The notes: generated by a model from the sequence alone, not told the origin. A stretch of 64,000 bases of DNA from Geojedonia sp051814705 (GCA_051814705.1 JBPWQW010000001.1:1116001-1180000); one strand, 5' to 3'; positions 17,882 through 27,599 are shown, numbered from the stretch's first letter. Numbers and translations are program-made.

Positions 17882-18260
17882 TAGCAAAAGGAGCACTTAA
17901 TTTGAAGGTAGGAATGATCACTTTAAACTTATTGTCGTTGGTAAAGTTGATCATGTTGTAATGTCCTTGCATGGCTCCAAAGGGAGAAGTTAATAAACAA
18001 CCAGAGTTGTAGGTGTGGGATTTTCCTGGTTCTAAAACGGGTTTTTTTCCTATCACACCTTCACCCTCAACGATCTCAATATTGTTTAGGGCATCTAAAA
18101 TTTTCCAATATCTGGAATTGAGCTGTACAGAATCCTTACTCTGGTTTTCAATAGTTACTTTATAGCCAAAAGCGTAATGCACTTTATAATTTTTATAAAA
18201 TGTGCCTTCAAATGTAGTCTCTACAGAAATTTTGATGCCACTTGTAACCTGTTGTACCAT
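17874..18260 (-). CDS. apaG: ApaG-domain protein
   Basis: 128 residues from ATG 18260, an FnIII-like beta-sandwich. Recognised by FGYKVTIENQS, LNSRYWKI, VEGEGVIGKKPVLEPG and GAMQGHYNM, all hallmarks of ApaG. In enterobacteria ApaG is linked to cobalt/magnesium tolerance, but its molecular role is unclear. A TTG at 18272 is in frame, yet a TATTTTTG element at 18283-18290 would start transcription at about 18276, leaving no leader for it. ATG 18260 is therefore preferred. Tail-to-tail overlap of 8 nt with the plus-strand gene. Confidence 0.93.
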   Translation of the reverse strand: MVQQVTSGIKISVETTFEGTFYKNYKVHYAFGYKVTIENQSKDSVQLNSRYWKILDALNNIEIVEGEGVIGKKPVLEPGKSHTYNSGCLLTSPFGAMQGHYNMINFTNDNKFKVIIPTFKLSAPFAIN

Positions 18261-18282
18261 ATTGAGATTCAATTAGTCATGC

Positions 18283-18290
18283 CAAAAATA
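18283..18290 (-). promoter_or_regulatory. -7 element upstream of apaG
   Basis: TATTTTTG on the minus strand fits TAnnTTTG. It predicts a leader of about 16 nt before ATG 18260. Confidence 0.5.
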
Positions 18291-18360
18291 CTATATTTTT
18301 CAATTACTTGAGCAGCTTTATCGGTATTTCAGCCTATTTTTAACAACTATACCATAAACG

Positions 18361-19734
18361 CTAGGGCTTAACAATCTGTTTTTTATGATCTACAAAATTT
18401 TCAATGGTTTTAAAGAAGTTAATGATATCCTGTTCACGTAATGAGCTATTGATGGTCACTAACCTAACAAATTCATCATCTCTAAACATACCAAAACTCA
18501 CCAATAATTCTGAATTAAAATACAGATCGGTACATAAGGTTTTGGCGGATATCCCCTTATAATTAAAACAAACGGAAATGGAATTGTCAAAGCTATATAA
18601 TGTATAATCAGGATGTTGACTAATATAATTTCTTGCAACATCAGCTAGGTGAAAATGATGATCTACAATGCGTTCCAATCCTTGGCTACCCACAGATTTC
18701 CAGAGCGTCCAAATCTTTAGGGCATCATTTCGTCTACCACATTGTAAAGAGGTTTTTCCTAAATTAAAATTATCATCGGCAGTTTGATATAAATATTCGG
18801 CATCACTGGTAAACGATTGGTATAAATGCTCTTTATTTTGGGTCACAAGAATGGAACAGGTTAAGGGCGCTCCCAACATTTTATGAGCGTTCACGCTAAA
18901 GGAATCGGTCAACTCAATACCTTTTACCAAGTATTTATAACGTTTGCTAAAAATAACACCCCCACAATAGGCGCCATCCAAATGCAACCATAAATTATAG
19001 GTTTTACAAACCTTGCTAATACTTACAACATCATCAAAAGCACCTAAAACCGTGGTTCCGGCTGTGGCATTCACAAAGAAAGGATGAAAACCTTTTTGCA
19101 AATCCTGTTTAATTTGAAGCTCCAAATCGTCTGCAAGCATTTCACCAACTTCGTTGGTTTTAATAAATCGCACTTGATCTCTACCAATACCAATTAAGGA
19201 TGCGTTTTTTGGAATGGAATAGTGTGAGACTTCAGAGGTATAAGCAACCATAGTAGAGGTCACACCGCATGCTCTGGTGGTATTGTCATATCGGTCCCGA
19301 GCCATAACCATGGCCATATAATTACTCAAGGAGCCACCAGATGCAAAGGTACCATCGCTTTGCTTTCCGTAGCCAATCATATTACAAATATTATGCAATA
19401 CAGTTTTTTCTATGCCCACTTGTGGTCCCGCCACTTTATAAGTGTACATACTGTTGTTTAACATAACGGCTAATAAATCGCCAAGCGTTGCTTTGCTTAA
19501 TCGACCTCCATACAATTGATTAAAAAATGATGTAGAAGCTGTTTTTGGCGTGCTTTTGACAAGGGTTATTAATATTTTTTTAAAGTCTTCTTCTAAAGTT
19601 GGAAGTTCATTGAGAGACAGGTCTAAGGTTTGGTAGAGTTTATTGGTTACTATGGGTGTTGCTACAGGATTATTTTGTTCTTCATCCAAAAGAATGCTTA
19701 CCAACTCATTAAATAATTTTAAATCTTTTTGCAT
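18361..19734 (-). CDS. Pyridoxal-dependent group II decarboxylase
   Basis: 457 residues, fold type I PLP enzyme of the glutamate/aromatic-amino-acid/diaminobutyrate decarboxylase group. The PLP lysine is K285 in FSVNAHKMLGAPL. HLDGAY with D253 and the stacking histidine H171 in EVSHYS are in the expected places. TSGG-like FASGGSLSNYMAM binds the phosphate. The decarboxylated substrate is not deducible; it may be an acidic, aromatic or diamino acid. It stands alone as a minus-strand gene with its own -7 box. Confidence 0.85.
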   Translation of the reverse strand: MQKDLKLFNELVSILLDEEQNNPVATPIVTNKLYQTLDLSLNELPTLEEDFKKILITLVKSTPKTASTSFFNQLYGGRLSKATLGDLLAVMLNNSMYTYKVAGPQVGIEKTVLHNICNMIGYGKQSDGTFASGGSLSNYMAMVMARDRYDNTTRACGVTSTMVAYTSEVSHYSIPKNASLIGIGRDQVRFIKTNEVGEMLADDLELQIKQDLQKGFHPFFVNATAGTTVLGAFDDVVSISKVCKTYNLWLHLDGAYCGGVIFSKRYKYLVKGIELTDSFSVNAHKMLGAPLTCSILVTQNKEHLYQSFTSDAEYLYQTADDNFNLGKTSLQCGRRNDALKIWTLWKSVGSQGLERIVDHHFHLADVARNYISQHPDYTLYSFDNSISVCFNYKGISAKTLCTDLYFNSELLVSFGMFRDDEFVRLVTINSSLREQDIINFFKTIENFVDHKKQIVKP

Positions 19735-19756
19735 TTAATTTCGCTTTCTTGGATTG

Positions 19757-19764
19757 CAAATTTA
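19757..19764 (-). promoter_or_regulatory. -7 element upstream of the PLP decarboxylase
   Basis: TAAATTTG on the minus strand fits TAnnTTTG and gives a leader of about 16 nt before ATG 19734. Confidence 0.5.
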
Positions 19765-20049
19765 TTTCTATTTTTAAGAATACCTTTTATATTGACTAAA
19801 TAAATAATTCTAATTTTGAATGTGAGTAAGTCTGTTTAGTAGGTAATGCAGCAAGGGTCTGAATGTCACAAAGTTTATTACAAAATTGTTTTTTTTAATG
19901 GATAGACACGCGTTCTGTAAATTTGAACAATGGTCTAAAGGCAGCTAAATTAAGAATGGGTTTTTAGTTTGAATACTTAGAAATCATCTCCCCTTGTTTG
20001 GAAAATAATCTACAACAGCTTTAAAGCATCATATAGCGTTTCTAAAATT
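19765..20049. other. Intergenic region without visible gene
   Basis: About 285 nt between the decarboxylase promoter and the 3' end of the T9SS plug gene. AT-rich with no open frame, tRNA-like fold or terminator hairpin that I can support. Confidence 0.4.
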
Positions 20050-21300
20050 TTAATTTGATATATTAACTGAGGACGCTTCCCCAAAACCAATCAATCGATC
20101 ATATCTGGCACCTAAATCTCTGTAATAAACCAATACTTTATAATCGTTTTCAGTTTGATAAAAGTTACCGCTAATGGCGCCTTCATCCAAACGTCCCTCT
20201 GCATCAACGACCACATATTTATAATTGTAAAATCCTTGTTTGAGCTTAAATACGGATTCATAATGTCCGCTTTGTGGATTAAAAGCCATTTTATTGGCTT
20301 CATTTAAGGCATAATTGTTGAAATTCCCATAAACATAAATAGTACTACCGTCGGTAAGTTCGGGATAGAGTAACGAAAAATGAATCATAGTATAATCGGC
20401 TTCTATAGAAACATTGTCCGTATTAAGAGCGGTAATTAAAAAATTTCCGTTAATATCTGGATTGTAAGTATAAGGTCTGCTTGCTCGTTCTACATCTGTA
20501 AACAAATAGTTGTGATAAATATCCAGTAAATCGATAAATTGGACTCCAACATTGGCAGCTCTTACATCTTTGTTTTCAAAAAACAAATATTCGTTTCCTG
20601 CCCAAAAACTCGATTCAGTAGTGTACTTATATATAAGTTGGTTGCCCAATGTATACTGAGGTTTGAGATCGGAAATAGCCGTATTTAAATTGTTGTTCTG
20701 GACCACTAAAGTCTTAATGGTTTCCAACGGATTATTAAAATTGATACTGTTAGTTGAGATTACAAAATCCACGGATTGCTTTTCGTTTATGGCTTTTACG
20801 TCTCTAGAACGTTTTACACTAACACCTACATTTGCAAGATCTTCATAAACCATAAATTTTCTTGAAAAGACCAATGTATTGTAGTCATCGAATATAGAAA
20901 TGAGATAATTACCGCTTTTTAATAAGCCTCTGGTCTGTTCGTTAGGAATCGTCAGCTTATAATGGGAATAAATTTGATAGGTATTAAATGAATTTTGATA
21001 CTCTCTAACGCGTTGGTTGTCAAGCCCTCTTAGATATTCCGATTTTACCAATTGCGTACGTGACCAGTCAAAATTAAAGTGCTCAATAACATAATAATAA
21101 TCGGCCTCATTACCGTTAAGGGCATCAAATTCCAAAACTACAGGGTCGCCCAATTTTAAAATGGGCAATTGACTTTCATTAGTAAAACCTTTAAAGGTTA
21201 TGGTTTTGATATATTCTGGAGGGTTGACTTCTGCAATCTGACCTAAACTTAATATTGGAACCAGAAAAAAAAGCATTCCCTTATTGAGAAATGGCATCAT
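20050..21300 (-). CDS. Type IX secretion plug protein (DUF5103 family)
   Basis: 416 residues. After a signal peptide ending at LSLGQ, the protein starts IAEVNPPEYIKTITF and has the DUF5103 pattern: FNFDWSRTQL, YLRGLDNQRVREYQNSFNT, LLKSGNYLISIFDD, and a C-terminal immunoglobulin-like domain with IYVYGNFNNYALNEANKM. DUF5103 proteins plug the periplasmic side of the SprA translocon of the type IX secretion system. The ATG pair at 21295-21300 gives alternative starts one codon apart. It is the second T9SS-linked gene here besides porT. Confidence 0.88.
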   Translation of the reverse strand: MMPFLNKGMLFFLVPILSLGQIAEVNPPEYIKTITFKGFTNESQLPILKLGDPVVLEFDALNGNEADYYYVIEHFNFDWSRTQLVKSEYLRGLDNQRVREYQNSFNTYQIYSHYKLTIPNEQTRGLLKSGNYLISIFDDYNTLVFSRKFMVYEDLANVGVSVKRSRDVKAINEKQSVDFVISTNSINFNNPLETIKTLVVQNNNLNTAISDLKPQYTLGNQLIYKYTTESSFWAGNEYLFFENKDVRAANVGVQFIDLLDIYHNYLFTDVERASRPYTYNPDINGNFLITALNTDNVSIEADYTMIHFSLLYPELTDGSTIYVYGNFNNYALNEANKMAFNPQSGHYESVFKLKQGFYNYKYVVVDAEGRLDEGAISGNFYQTENDYKVLVYYRDLGARYDRLIGFGEASSVNISN

Positions 21301-21387
21301 TAATTATTGAATTAGGAAGGTAAAGATAATCAAAATTTGTACCTAAATTATTTAGTTGTTAAAGTCTTATAAATTTCCATGGGATAA

Positions 21388-21419
21388 TTGTAAAACTGTT
21401 TTATTAATTTGTAAATTTG
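21388..21419 (+). promoter_or_regulatory. Promoter of the nqr operon (-33 TTG, -7 TAAATTTG)
   Basis: TTG at 21388-21390 and TAAATTTG at 21412-21419 are 21 nt apart, a good match to the Bacteroidota TTG-N17-23-TAnnTTTG promoter. It predicts a leader of about 60 nt before nqrA. Confidence 0.7.
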
Positions 21420-21487
21420 CCTCGATTTTTAAGTCACTTAAAAATTGCAATCGAATTTTTTACTATTAACAAATAGAGATAGCCAAT

Positions 21488-22843
21488 ATGTCAAACGACA
21501 TTAAGATTAAAAAAGGTCTCGACATCAAACTTAAGGGAGAAGCCGAAAAGGCAATTGAAAATGCCGTTATTAGCAATTTCTATACCCTGAGACCTGAAGA
21601 TTTCCACGGAGTTACACCTAAATTAATTGCAAAAGTTGGAGCTAAAGTAAAAGCGGGGGAACCTGTGTTTTATGACAAATCCAATGAAGCCATACAATTT
21701 GTTTCGCCAGTTTCAGGTGAAATTATTGATATTCCCCGAGGAGACAAACGAAAAATTTTAGCCATAAAAATTCAAGCTGACAAAGAACAGGTTTACCAAG
21801 ATTATGGTAAACTAGATGGTGTTAAAGCTTCAGCTGAAAAAATAAAATCACAGTTATTAGCCAGCGGGTGTTGGCCGTTTATTAAACAACGTCCTTACGA
21901 TGTTATTGCAGACCCAAATAAATCGCCAAAAGCCATTTTTATTTCGGGATATGCATCAGCACCTTTAGCTGCCGATTTGGATTTTACCTTGCAAGGCAAA
22001 GAAGCCGAATTACAAGCAGCAGTACACGCCTTAGGTAAACTTACCGAGGGGCCAGTGCATGTTTGTGTCGATAAAAATGGGAATTCGCCCTTAGCAAACC
22101 TTTCAGGCATTACCTTGCATCAGGTTTCTGGACCTCACCCTTCAGGTAATGTGGGTACACAAATCAACAAAATTGACCCTGTTAACAAAGGAGAGGTTGT
22201 TTGGACCATAAATCCACAAGACTTGGTAATTATTGGTGAACTGCTGTTAACTGGAAAATTTAATGCCGAACGTATTGTGGCATTAGTAGGTTCTTCAGTT
22301 AAAAAGCCAAGATATTTTAAAGCTAAAATAGCTTGTGAAGTGGCTTCGATGATTTATGACAATGGTGTTGGTAAAAGTGAAGATGTTAGAATTATCTCTG
22401 GAGATGTACTTACAGGGAAACAAATTCATCCAGACGGGTATTTAGGGTATTATAATAATACCATAACCGTAATTCCTGAAGGTCACGATTATGAATTTTT
22501 TGGTTGGAATAAACCAGTCTTCAATAAAATTTCTATTACTAGAGCATTGACGTTTTCATGGTTAACACCAAATAAGAAATACGATCTCAATACCAATACC
22601 AACGGAGAGCACCGTAATTTTGTGGTTACAGGTGGATATGAGAAAGTGTTTCCTTTGGATATTTATCCTCTGCAAATCTTAAAGGCGTGTATGTATAAAG
22701 ATTTAGACGAGATGGAAGCTCTGGGAATGTACGAAGTTGCACCTGAAGATTTTGCTTTAACCGAGTTCGTTTGCGTTTCTAAACAACCGCACCAAAAAAT
22801 AATTAGAGAAGGTTTAGACTTAATGCTTAAAGAAATAGGATAA
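21488..22843 (+). CDS. nqrA: Na+-translocating NADH:quinone reductase subunit A
   Basis: 451 residues. Peripheral cytoplasmic subunit of the Na+-NQR complex that lies against NqrB near the quinone site. The N-terminal IKIKKGLDIKLKGEAEKAI and the internal LASGCWPFIKQRPYDVIADP and GPHPSGNVGTQINKIDPVNKG are highly characteristic. Overlaps nqrB by 1 nt (TAATG). The six genes run in the standard A-F order and pump sodium during NADH oxidation, which suits a marine lifestyle. Confidence 0.96.
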   Translation: MSNDIKIKKGLDIKLKGEAEKAIENAVISNFYTLRPEDFHGVTPKLIAKVGAKVKAGEPVFYDKSNEAIQFVSPVSGEIIDIPRGDKRKILAIKIQADKEQVYQDYGKLDGVKASAEKIKSQLLASGCWPFIKQRPYDVIADPNKSPKAIFISGYASAPLAADLDFTLQGKEAELQAAVHALGKLTEGPVHVCVDKNGNSPLANLSGITLHQVSGPHPSGNVGTQINKIDPVNKGEVVWTINPQDLVIIGELLLTGKFNAERIVALVGSSVKKPRYFKAKIACEVASMIYDNGVGKSEDVRIISGDVLTGKQIHPDGYLGYYNNTITVIPEGHDYEFFGWNKPVFNKISITRALTFSWLTPNKKYDLNTNTNGEHRNFVVTGGYEKVFPLDIYPLQILKACMYKDLDEMEALGMYEVAPEDFALTEFVCVSKQPHQKIIREGLDLMLKEIG

Positions 22844-24066
22844 TGGGATTAAAGAGAACACTACATTATTATAAATTAAAGTTTAGACATACCAAAATGG
22901 CACCAGCGTTTAATGCGCTTCATACATTTTTGTATTTGCCTAATGAAACTACCCATGGAGGGACTCATATAAAAGCTGCTGACGATTTGAAGCGGACTAT
23001 GAATACCGTAATCATGGCCTTAATACCCTGTTTAATATTTGGGATGTTCAATGCCGGGTATCAACATTATTTAGCTTTAGGAGAAATTAATCCAGCTAAT
23101 GGGTTTTTTGGTTCATCATTCTGGACCTTAGACAATTTACTTATAGGGATTTGGAAAGTTTTACCACTGGTAATTGTGTCCTACGGTGTTGGATTAGGAA
23201 TAGAATTCTTATTTGCCGTCATCAAAAAGCACGAAGTAGAAGAAGGCTATTTGGTAACAGGAATGTTAGTGCCATTAATTGTCCCCATAGACACACCACT
23301 TTGGATGTTGGCTGTTGCCGTGGCTTTTGGCGTTGTTATAGGAAAAGAAGTTTTTGGAGGTACAGGAATGAATATCCTAAACCCCGCACTGACCATAAGA
23401 GCCTTTTTGTTTTTCGCCTATCCAACATGGATGTCTGGAGATAAGGTTTGGGTGCATGGTGCAGTTGAACGTACAAATCAAATAGCTGCTGGTGCAAATG
23501 TTGATGCCATATCGGGAGAAACTATTTTAGGAGGATTAGCTCAAGGTAGAGATTTAGGATACACCATTTGGGATATGTTCTATGGATTGATTCCGGGTTC
23601 GGTTGGTGAGACGTCAACCTTATTGATCATATTAGGAGGATTGTTTTTAATCTTTACCAAGATTGGAAGCTGGCGAATTATGTTGTCTTCAGTATTAGGG
23701 GCAATTGCGATGGGATTGATTTTCAATTTAGCAGTCGATCAACAATGGATTACCGAAGGCAGTAAATTTTATGGATTAATGAATACTCCGTATTGGGAAC
23801 ATTTGCTTATTGGAGGATTTGCTTTTGGAACGGTGTTTATGGCAACAGATCCTGTGACGGCTTCACAAACCATCAAAGGAAAATGGATTTACGGATTTTT
23901 AATAGGATTTATTTCGATCATGATTAGGGTATTTAATCCAGCTTATCCAGAAGGTGTCATGTTGGCTATTTTATTAATGAATGTCTTTGCACCAACTATC
24001 GATCATTATGTAGTAAAAGGTAATGTGACGAAGAGATTAAAACGTTTAAAAGTTAAAACAGCTTAG
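22843..24066 (+). CDS. nqrB: Na+-translocating NADH:quinone reductase subunit B
   Basis: 407 residues, integral membrane subunit carrying riboflavin and a covalently bound FMN. The flavinylation site is VDAISGETILGG, with the target threonine T227; the usual alanine before it is a glutamate here (SGET). About ten hydrophobic helices follow LKRTMNTVIMALIPCLIF. ApbE encoded at 29807 is the enzyme that attaches the FMN. Starts inside the nqrA stop codon. Confidence 0.96.
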   Translation: MGLKRTLHYYKLKFRHTKMAPAFNALHTFLYLPNETTHGGTHIKAADDLKRTMNTVIMALIPCLIFGMFNAGYQHYLALGEINPANGFFGSSFWTLDNLLIGIWKVLPLVIVSYGVGLGIEFLFAVIKKHEVEEGYLVTGMLVPLIVPIDTPLWMLAVAVAFGVVIGKEVFGGTGMNILNPALTIRAFLFFAYPTWMSGDKVWVHGAVERTNQIAAGANVDAISGETILGGLAQGRDLGYTIWDMFYGLIPGSVGETSTLLIILGGLFLIFTKIGSWRIMLSSVLGAIAMGLIFNLAVDQQWITEGSKFYGLMNTPYWEHLLIGGFAFGTVFMATDPVTASQTIKGKWIYGFLIGFISIMIRVFNPAYPEGVMLAILLMNVFAPTIDHYVVKGNVTKRLKRLKVKTA

Positions 24067-24069
24067 ATT

Positions 24070-24822
24070 ATGAATAACAAGACAGATTCTAACACATATA
24101 CTATTTTATTCGCTATTGGAATGGTTATTTTTGTTGGTTCATTGTTGGCATTTGCAGCATCATCTTTAGAGCCTGCTATTTCAGAGAATAAACGTTTAGA
24201 AAAACAACAAAATATTCTGTATGCAATGGGCGTCAATGATAACGATGATAGTAACGCGATATTCATTTCCACTAAAGAAGCACCTGAAGCCTTTTCAAAA
24301 TATATAACCAAGCAAATCGTTATTGAAAACGGAAAAGTAAGTGAAAATCCTGAAGCGTATTTAATCGATATTAAAAAAGCTAAAGCTGCGGCAAAAGGCG
24401 ATGATTCAAAACGCCGGTTGCCAATGTTTATTGGTGAAAAAGACGGTAAAACCTATTATGTCGTACCAATCTATGGGAAAGGACTTTGGGACGCTATTTG
24501 GGGCTATGTTTCAATGGATGAAGATATGGTGATTCAAGGTGCTTATTTTGATCATAAAGGAGAAACACCTGGATTAGGAGCTAATATTAAGCAACGGTTT
24601 TTTATGGATGACTTTATTGGCGAACATTTATTGGATAAAGAAGGAAACTTTAAAGGAATTACAGTGTCTAAAAGCAATGCTGACCCCATTAATATCGATA
24701 AAACCGATAATGAAGTGGATGCTATAGCAGGTGCAACCATTACTGGTAACGGTGTTTCCGCAATGATAAAAAGTGATTTAAGACTGTATGTGTCTTATTT
24801 TAAAAATTTAAAAAACAACTAA
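24070..24822 (+). CDS. nqrC: Na+-translocating NADH:quinone reductase subunit C
   Basis: 250 residues with one N-terminal membrane helix (about 10-30) and a periplasmic FMN-binding domain. The flavinylation motif is EVDAIAGATITGNGVS, with T223 as acceptor of FMN through a phosphoester bond. GLWDAIWGYVSM and KGETPGLGANI are conserved NqrC segments. Three nucleotides separate it from nqrB. Confidence 0.96.
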   Translation: MNNKTDSNTYTILFAIGMVIFVGSLLAFAASSLEPAISENKRLEKQQNILYAMGVNDNDDSNAIFISTKEAPEAFSKYITKQIVIENGKVSENPEAYLIDIKKAKAAAKGDDSKRRLPMFIGEKDGKTYYVVPIYGKGLWDAIWGYVSMDEDMVIQGAYFDHKGETPGLGANIKQRFFMDDFIGEHLLDKEGNFKGITVSKSNADPINIDKTDNEVDAIAGATITGNGVSAMIKSDLRLYVSYFKNLKNN

Positions 24823-24825
24823 TCT

Positions 24826-25470
24826 ATGGGACTTTTATCTAGAAAAGACGCAAAGTTAATTACAGATCCATTAGCTGATAATAACCCAATTACCATACAG
24901 GTATTAGGGATTTGTTCAGCACTGGCTATTACTGCAGAATTAAAGGCATCCATTGTGATGGCTATTTCAGTAATGGCTGTATTAGGTATTGGAAACGTTG
25001 TTATTTCGTTAATGCGAAATATTATGCCTTCTAAAATTAGAATTATTGTACAGTTAGTGGTTGTTGCGGCCTTAGTAATTATTGTAGATTTAATCCTTAA
25101 AGCATTTTCATACGAGTTAAGTAAAACGCTATCGGTATTTGTAGGATTAATAATTACCAACTGTATCATTATGGGACGTTTTGAAGCTTTTGCTTTGGCT
25201 AATGGCCCATGGCGATCCTTTCTAGATGGTATTGGTAATGCTGCTGGATACGGCCTCATTTTAGTAATCGTAGGCTTCTTTAGGGAATTACTAGGTTCTG
25301 GAACATTATTAGGATTTAAAATATTGGGAGATCCCATTGCCAAAACCGGTTTATATGGTTTAGGATATGAAAATAACGGATTTATGTTATTGTCACCAAT
25401 GGCATTAATTGTGCTTGGTATTATTATTTGGGCGCAACGCAGTAGAAACAAAGCTTTAGTTGAAGATTAA
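24826..25470 (+). CDS. nqrD: Na+-translocating NADH:quinone reductase subunit D
   Basis: 214 residues, six-helix membrane subunit homologous to NqrE. Cysteines C30 (LGICSALA) and C113 (ITNCIIMGRFEAFA) are in the positions that hold the intramembrane [2Fe-2S] cluster shared with NqrE. GNAAGYGLILVIVGFFRELLG is the conserved loop-helix. Three nucleotides separate it from nqrC. Confidence 0.96.
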   Translation: MGLLSRKDAKLITDPLADNNPITIQVLGICSALAITAELKASIVMAISVMAVLGIGNVVISLMRNIMPSKIRIIVQLVVVAALVIIVDLILKAFSYELSKTLSVFVGLIITNCIIMGRFEAFALANGPWRSFLDGIGNAAGYGLILVIVGFFRELLGSGTLLGFKILGDPIAKTGLYGLGYENNGFMLLSPMALIVLGIIIWAQRSRNKALVED

Positions 25471-25542
25471 ATTAGTAGTCATTTGGTGGTTGCAGTAAGT
25501 ATTACTGAAAACTGAAGATTGAATACTAAATACTATAAGAAA

Positions 25543-26283
25543 ATGGAATATATAGAATTATTTTTTAAATCGATATTTATAGATAACATGGTGTTTGCAA
25601 CATTCCTAGGGATGTGCTCTTATCTTGCGGTCTCTAAAAAAGTAACTACTGCGGTTGGTCTAGGTGCTGCCGTAATATTTGTTTTAGCCATTACAGTACC
25701 ACTTAACTGGCTATTAGATCAGTATATTTTACAACCTGGGGCATTATCATGGATGGGTGAAGAATTCGTTGCATACGATTTGAGCTTTTTGTCCTTCATT
25801 ATGTTTATTGCCACCATTGCCACTATGGTTCAATTGGTAGAGATCGTTGTTGAAAAATTTTCACCGTCCTTATATAACTCATTAGGGATATTCTTGCCTC
25901 TGATTGCAGTAAACTGCGCCATTTTAGGAGGTTCATTATTTATGCAATCTCGTGAAATTCCAAGTTTAGGATTGGCTACTGTTTACGGACTCGGATCTGG
26001 AGTCGGTTGGTTTTTGGCTATTTTGGCGATTGCTGCCATTAGAGAAAAAATTAGATATTCAAATGTGCCGCCAGCATTACGCGGATTGGGAATTACCTTT
26101 ATCATTACAGGATTAATGGCGATTGGATTTATGAGCTTTGGTGGCATGTTAACAGGAGGTGATGACGAAGCTAAAACAAGTCCAACACAGGTAGTGATTG
26201 ATGAACCAAGTCAGCCGGAAACTTTAGATACCAAAAATAGTACTGAAAAAGATTTAGCTAACAATTCAAAAGTAGATAAGTAA
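25543..26283 (+). CDS. nqrE: Na+-translocating NADH:quinone reductase subunit E
   Basis: 246 residues from ATG 25543 (MEYIELFFKSIFIDN); an upstream TTG at 25519 is not needed. C25 (GMCSYLAVS) and C125 (VNCAILGG) are the cluster ligands paired with NqrD. The C-terminus carries an extra polar tail of roughly 45 residues rich in T, D, E and S (from LTGGDDEAKTSPTQ to NNSKVDK) that typical NqrE of about 200 residues lack. The 72-nt gap before it is the widest in the operon. Confidence 0.95.
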   Translation: MEYIELFFKSIFIDNMVFATFLGMCSYLAVSKKVTTAVGLGAAVIFVLAITVPLNWLLDQYILQPGALSWMGEEFVAYDLSFLSFIMFIATIATMVQLVEIVVEKFSPSLYNSLGIFLPLIAVNCAILGGSLFMQSREIPSLGLATVYGLGSGVGWFLAILAIAAIREKIRYSNVPPALRGLGITFIITGLMAIGFMSFGGMLTGGDDEAKTSPTQVVIDEPSQPETLDTKNSTEKDLANNSKVDK

Positions 26284-26284
26284 C

Positions 26285-27595
26285 ATGATCATATTAGCAG
26301 CAGGGGTATTAGGAACCATTTTAGCAACCGTCGCGGCATTTTTAGTGCTTACATTAATATTGGTGGTATTGTTATTAGTTGTAAAAGAAAAATTGTCGCC
26401 ATCAGGCCCAGTAAAAATCACGATCAATGGCGAAAAGGAGATTGAAGTAGCTTCTGGTAACAGTTTACTGTCCACATTGGGAAATTCAAAAATATTTTTA
26501 CCTTCTGCATGTGGAGGAGGTGGAACCTGTATTCAGTGCGAATGTCATGTACTATCAGGAGGAGGTGAAGCTTTACCTACTGAGACGCCTCACTTTACTC
26601 GTAATGAACTAAAACACGGTGCGCGTTTAGCCTGCCAAGTTAAAGTGAAACAGGACATGGAAATTACCATTCCTGAAGAAGTCTTTGGGATTAAAAAATG
26701 GGAAGCAACTGTGGTGCGTAATTATAATGTGGCTTCCTTTATTAAGGAATTTGTTGTAGAAATTCCAGAAGATATGGGTTACAAAGCTGGAGGATATATT
26801 CAAATTGAAATTCCACCATGTGAAATAAAATATTCTGATATCGATATTACGGCACACCCTGAAGAGCACGAATCCCCAGATAAATTCCAAGCTGAATGGG
26901 ATAAATTTAAGCTATGGCCTTTAGTAATGAAAAACACAGAAACGGTAGAACGTGCGTATTCTATGGCTTCATATCCTGCTGAAGGCCGTGAAATCATGCT
27001 CAACGTTCGTATAGCAACACCGCCGTTTGATAGAGCAAAAGGGGGTTGGATGTCTGTTAATCCAGGAATTGCTTCTTCTTATATATTTAATCAAAAAAAG
27101 GGCGATAAAGTCACTATTTCTGGACCTTATGGAGAGTTTTTTATCAATGATTCTGATTCTGAAATGTTGTATGTAGGTGGTGGCGCCGGAATGGCACCTA
27201 TGCGTTCACATTTATACCAATTATTTAGAACTTTGAAAACAGGTAGAAAAGTATCTTATTGGTACGGAGGGCGTTCTAAACGGGAGTTATTCTATCTAGA
27301 CCACTTTATACAATTGGAAAATGAATTTCCAAACTTTAAATTTTACTTGGCTTTGTCCGAACCGTTACCAGAAGATAATTGGAAGGTCAAAACAGATATT
27401 GATGCTCCTGGAGATGGCTTTGTAGGCTTTATTCACAATTGTGTTATTGACAATTATTTGAGTAAGCACGAATCTCCTGAAGATATTGAGCTGTATTTTT
27501 GTGGTCCACCATTAATGAACAAAGCCGTTCAAAAAATGGGTGAAGATTACGGTATTCCCGATGAGCATATCAGATTTGATGACTTTGGAGGTTAG
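26285..27595 (+). CDS. nqrF: Na+-translocating NADH:quinone reductase subunit F
   Basis: 436 residues, the NADH-oxidising subunit. One N-terminal membrane helix (1-32), then a [2Fe-2S] ferredoxin domain with C76, C82, C85 and C117 (ACGGGGTCIQC, RLACQV), and a ferredoxin-reductase-like FAD/NADH domain (ERAYSMASYPAE, GGGAGMAPMRSHL, YFCGPPLMNKAV). The end RFDDFGG is the family signature. Last gene of the nqr operon; a terminator follows about 90 nt on. Confidence 0.96.
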   Translation: MIILAAGVLGTILATVAAFLVLTLILVVLLLVVKEKLSPSGPVKITINGEKEIEVASGNSLLSTLGNSKIFLPSACGGGGTCIQCECHVLSGGGEALPTETPHFTRNELKHGARLACQVKVKQDMEITIPEEVFGIKKWEATVVRNYNVASFIKEFVVEIPEDMGYKAGGYIQIEIPPCEIKYSDIDITAHPEEHESPDKFQAEWDKFKLWPLVMKNTETVERAYSMASYPAEGREIMLNVRIATPPFDRAKGGWMSVNPGIASSYIFNQKKGDKVTISGPYGEFFINDSDSEMLYVGGGAGMAPMRSHLYQLFRTLKTGRKVSYWYGGRSKRELFYLDHFIQLENEFPNFKFYLALSEPLPEDNWKVKTDIDAPGDGFVGFIHNCVIDNYLSKHESPEDIELYFCGPPLMNKAVQKMGEDYGIPDEHIRFDDFGG

Positions 27596-27599
27596 GCGA

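Noticed and set aside
24819..25451. Long 210-residue open frame on the minus strand opposite nqrD
   Set aside because: Antisense to a well-supported membrane subunit; its proline- and isoleucine-rich composition with many small residues is what a reversed hydrophobic gene gives. No start signal or family match.
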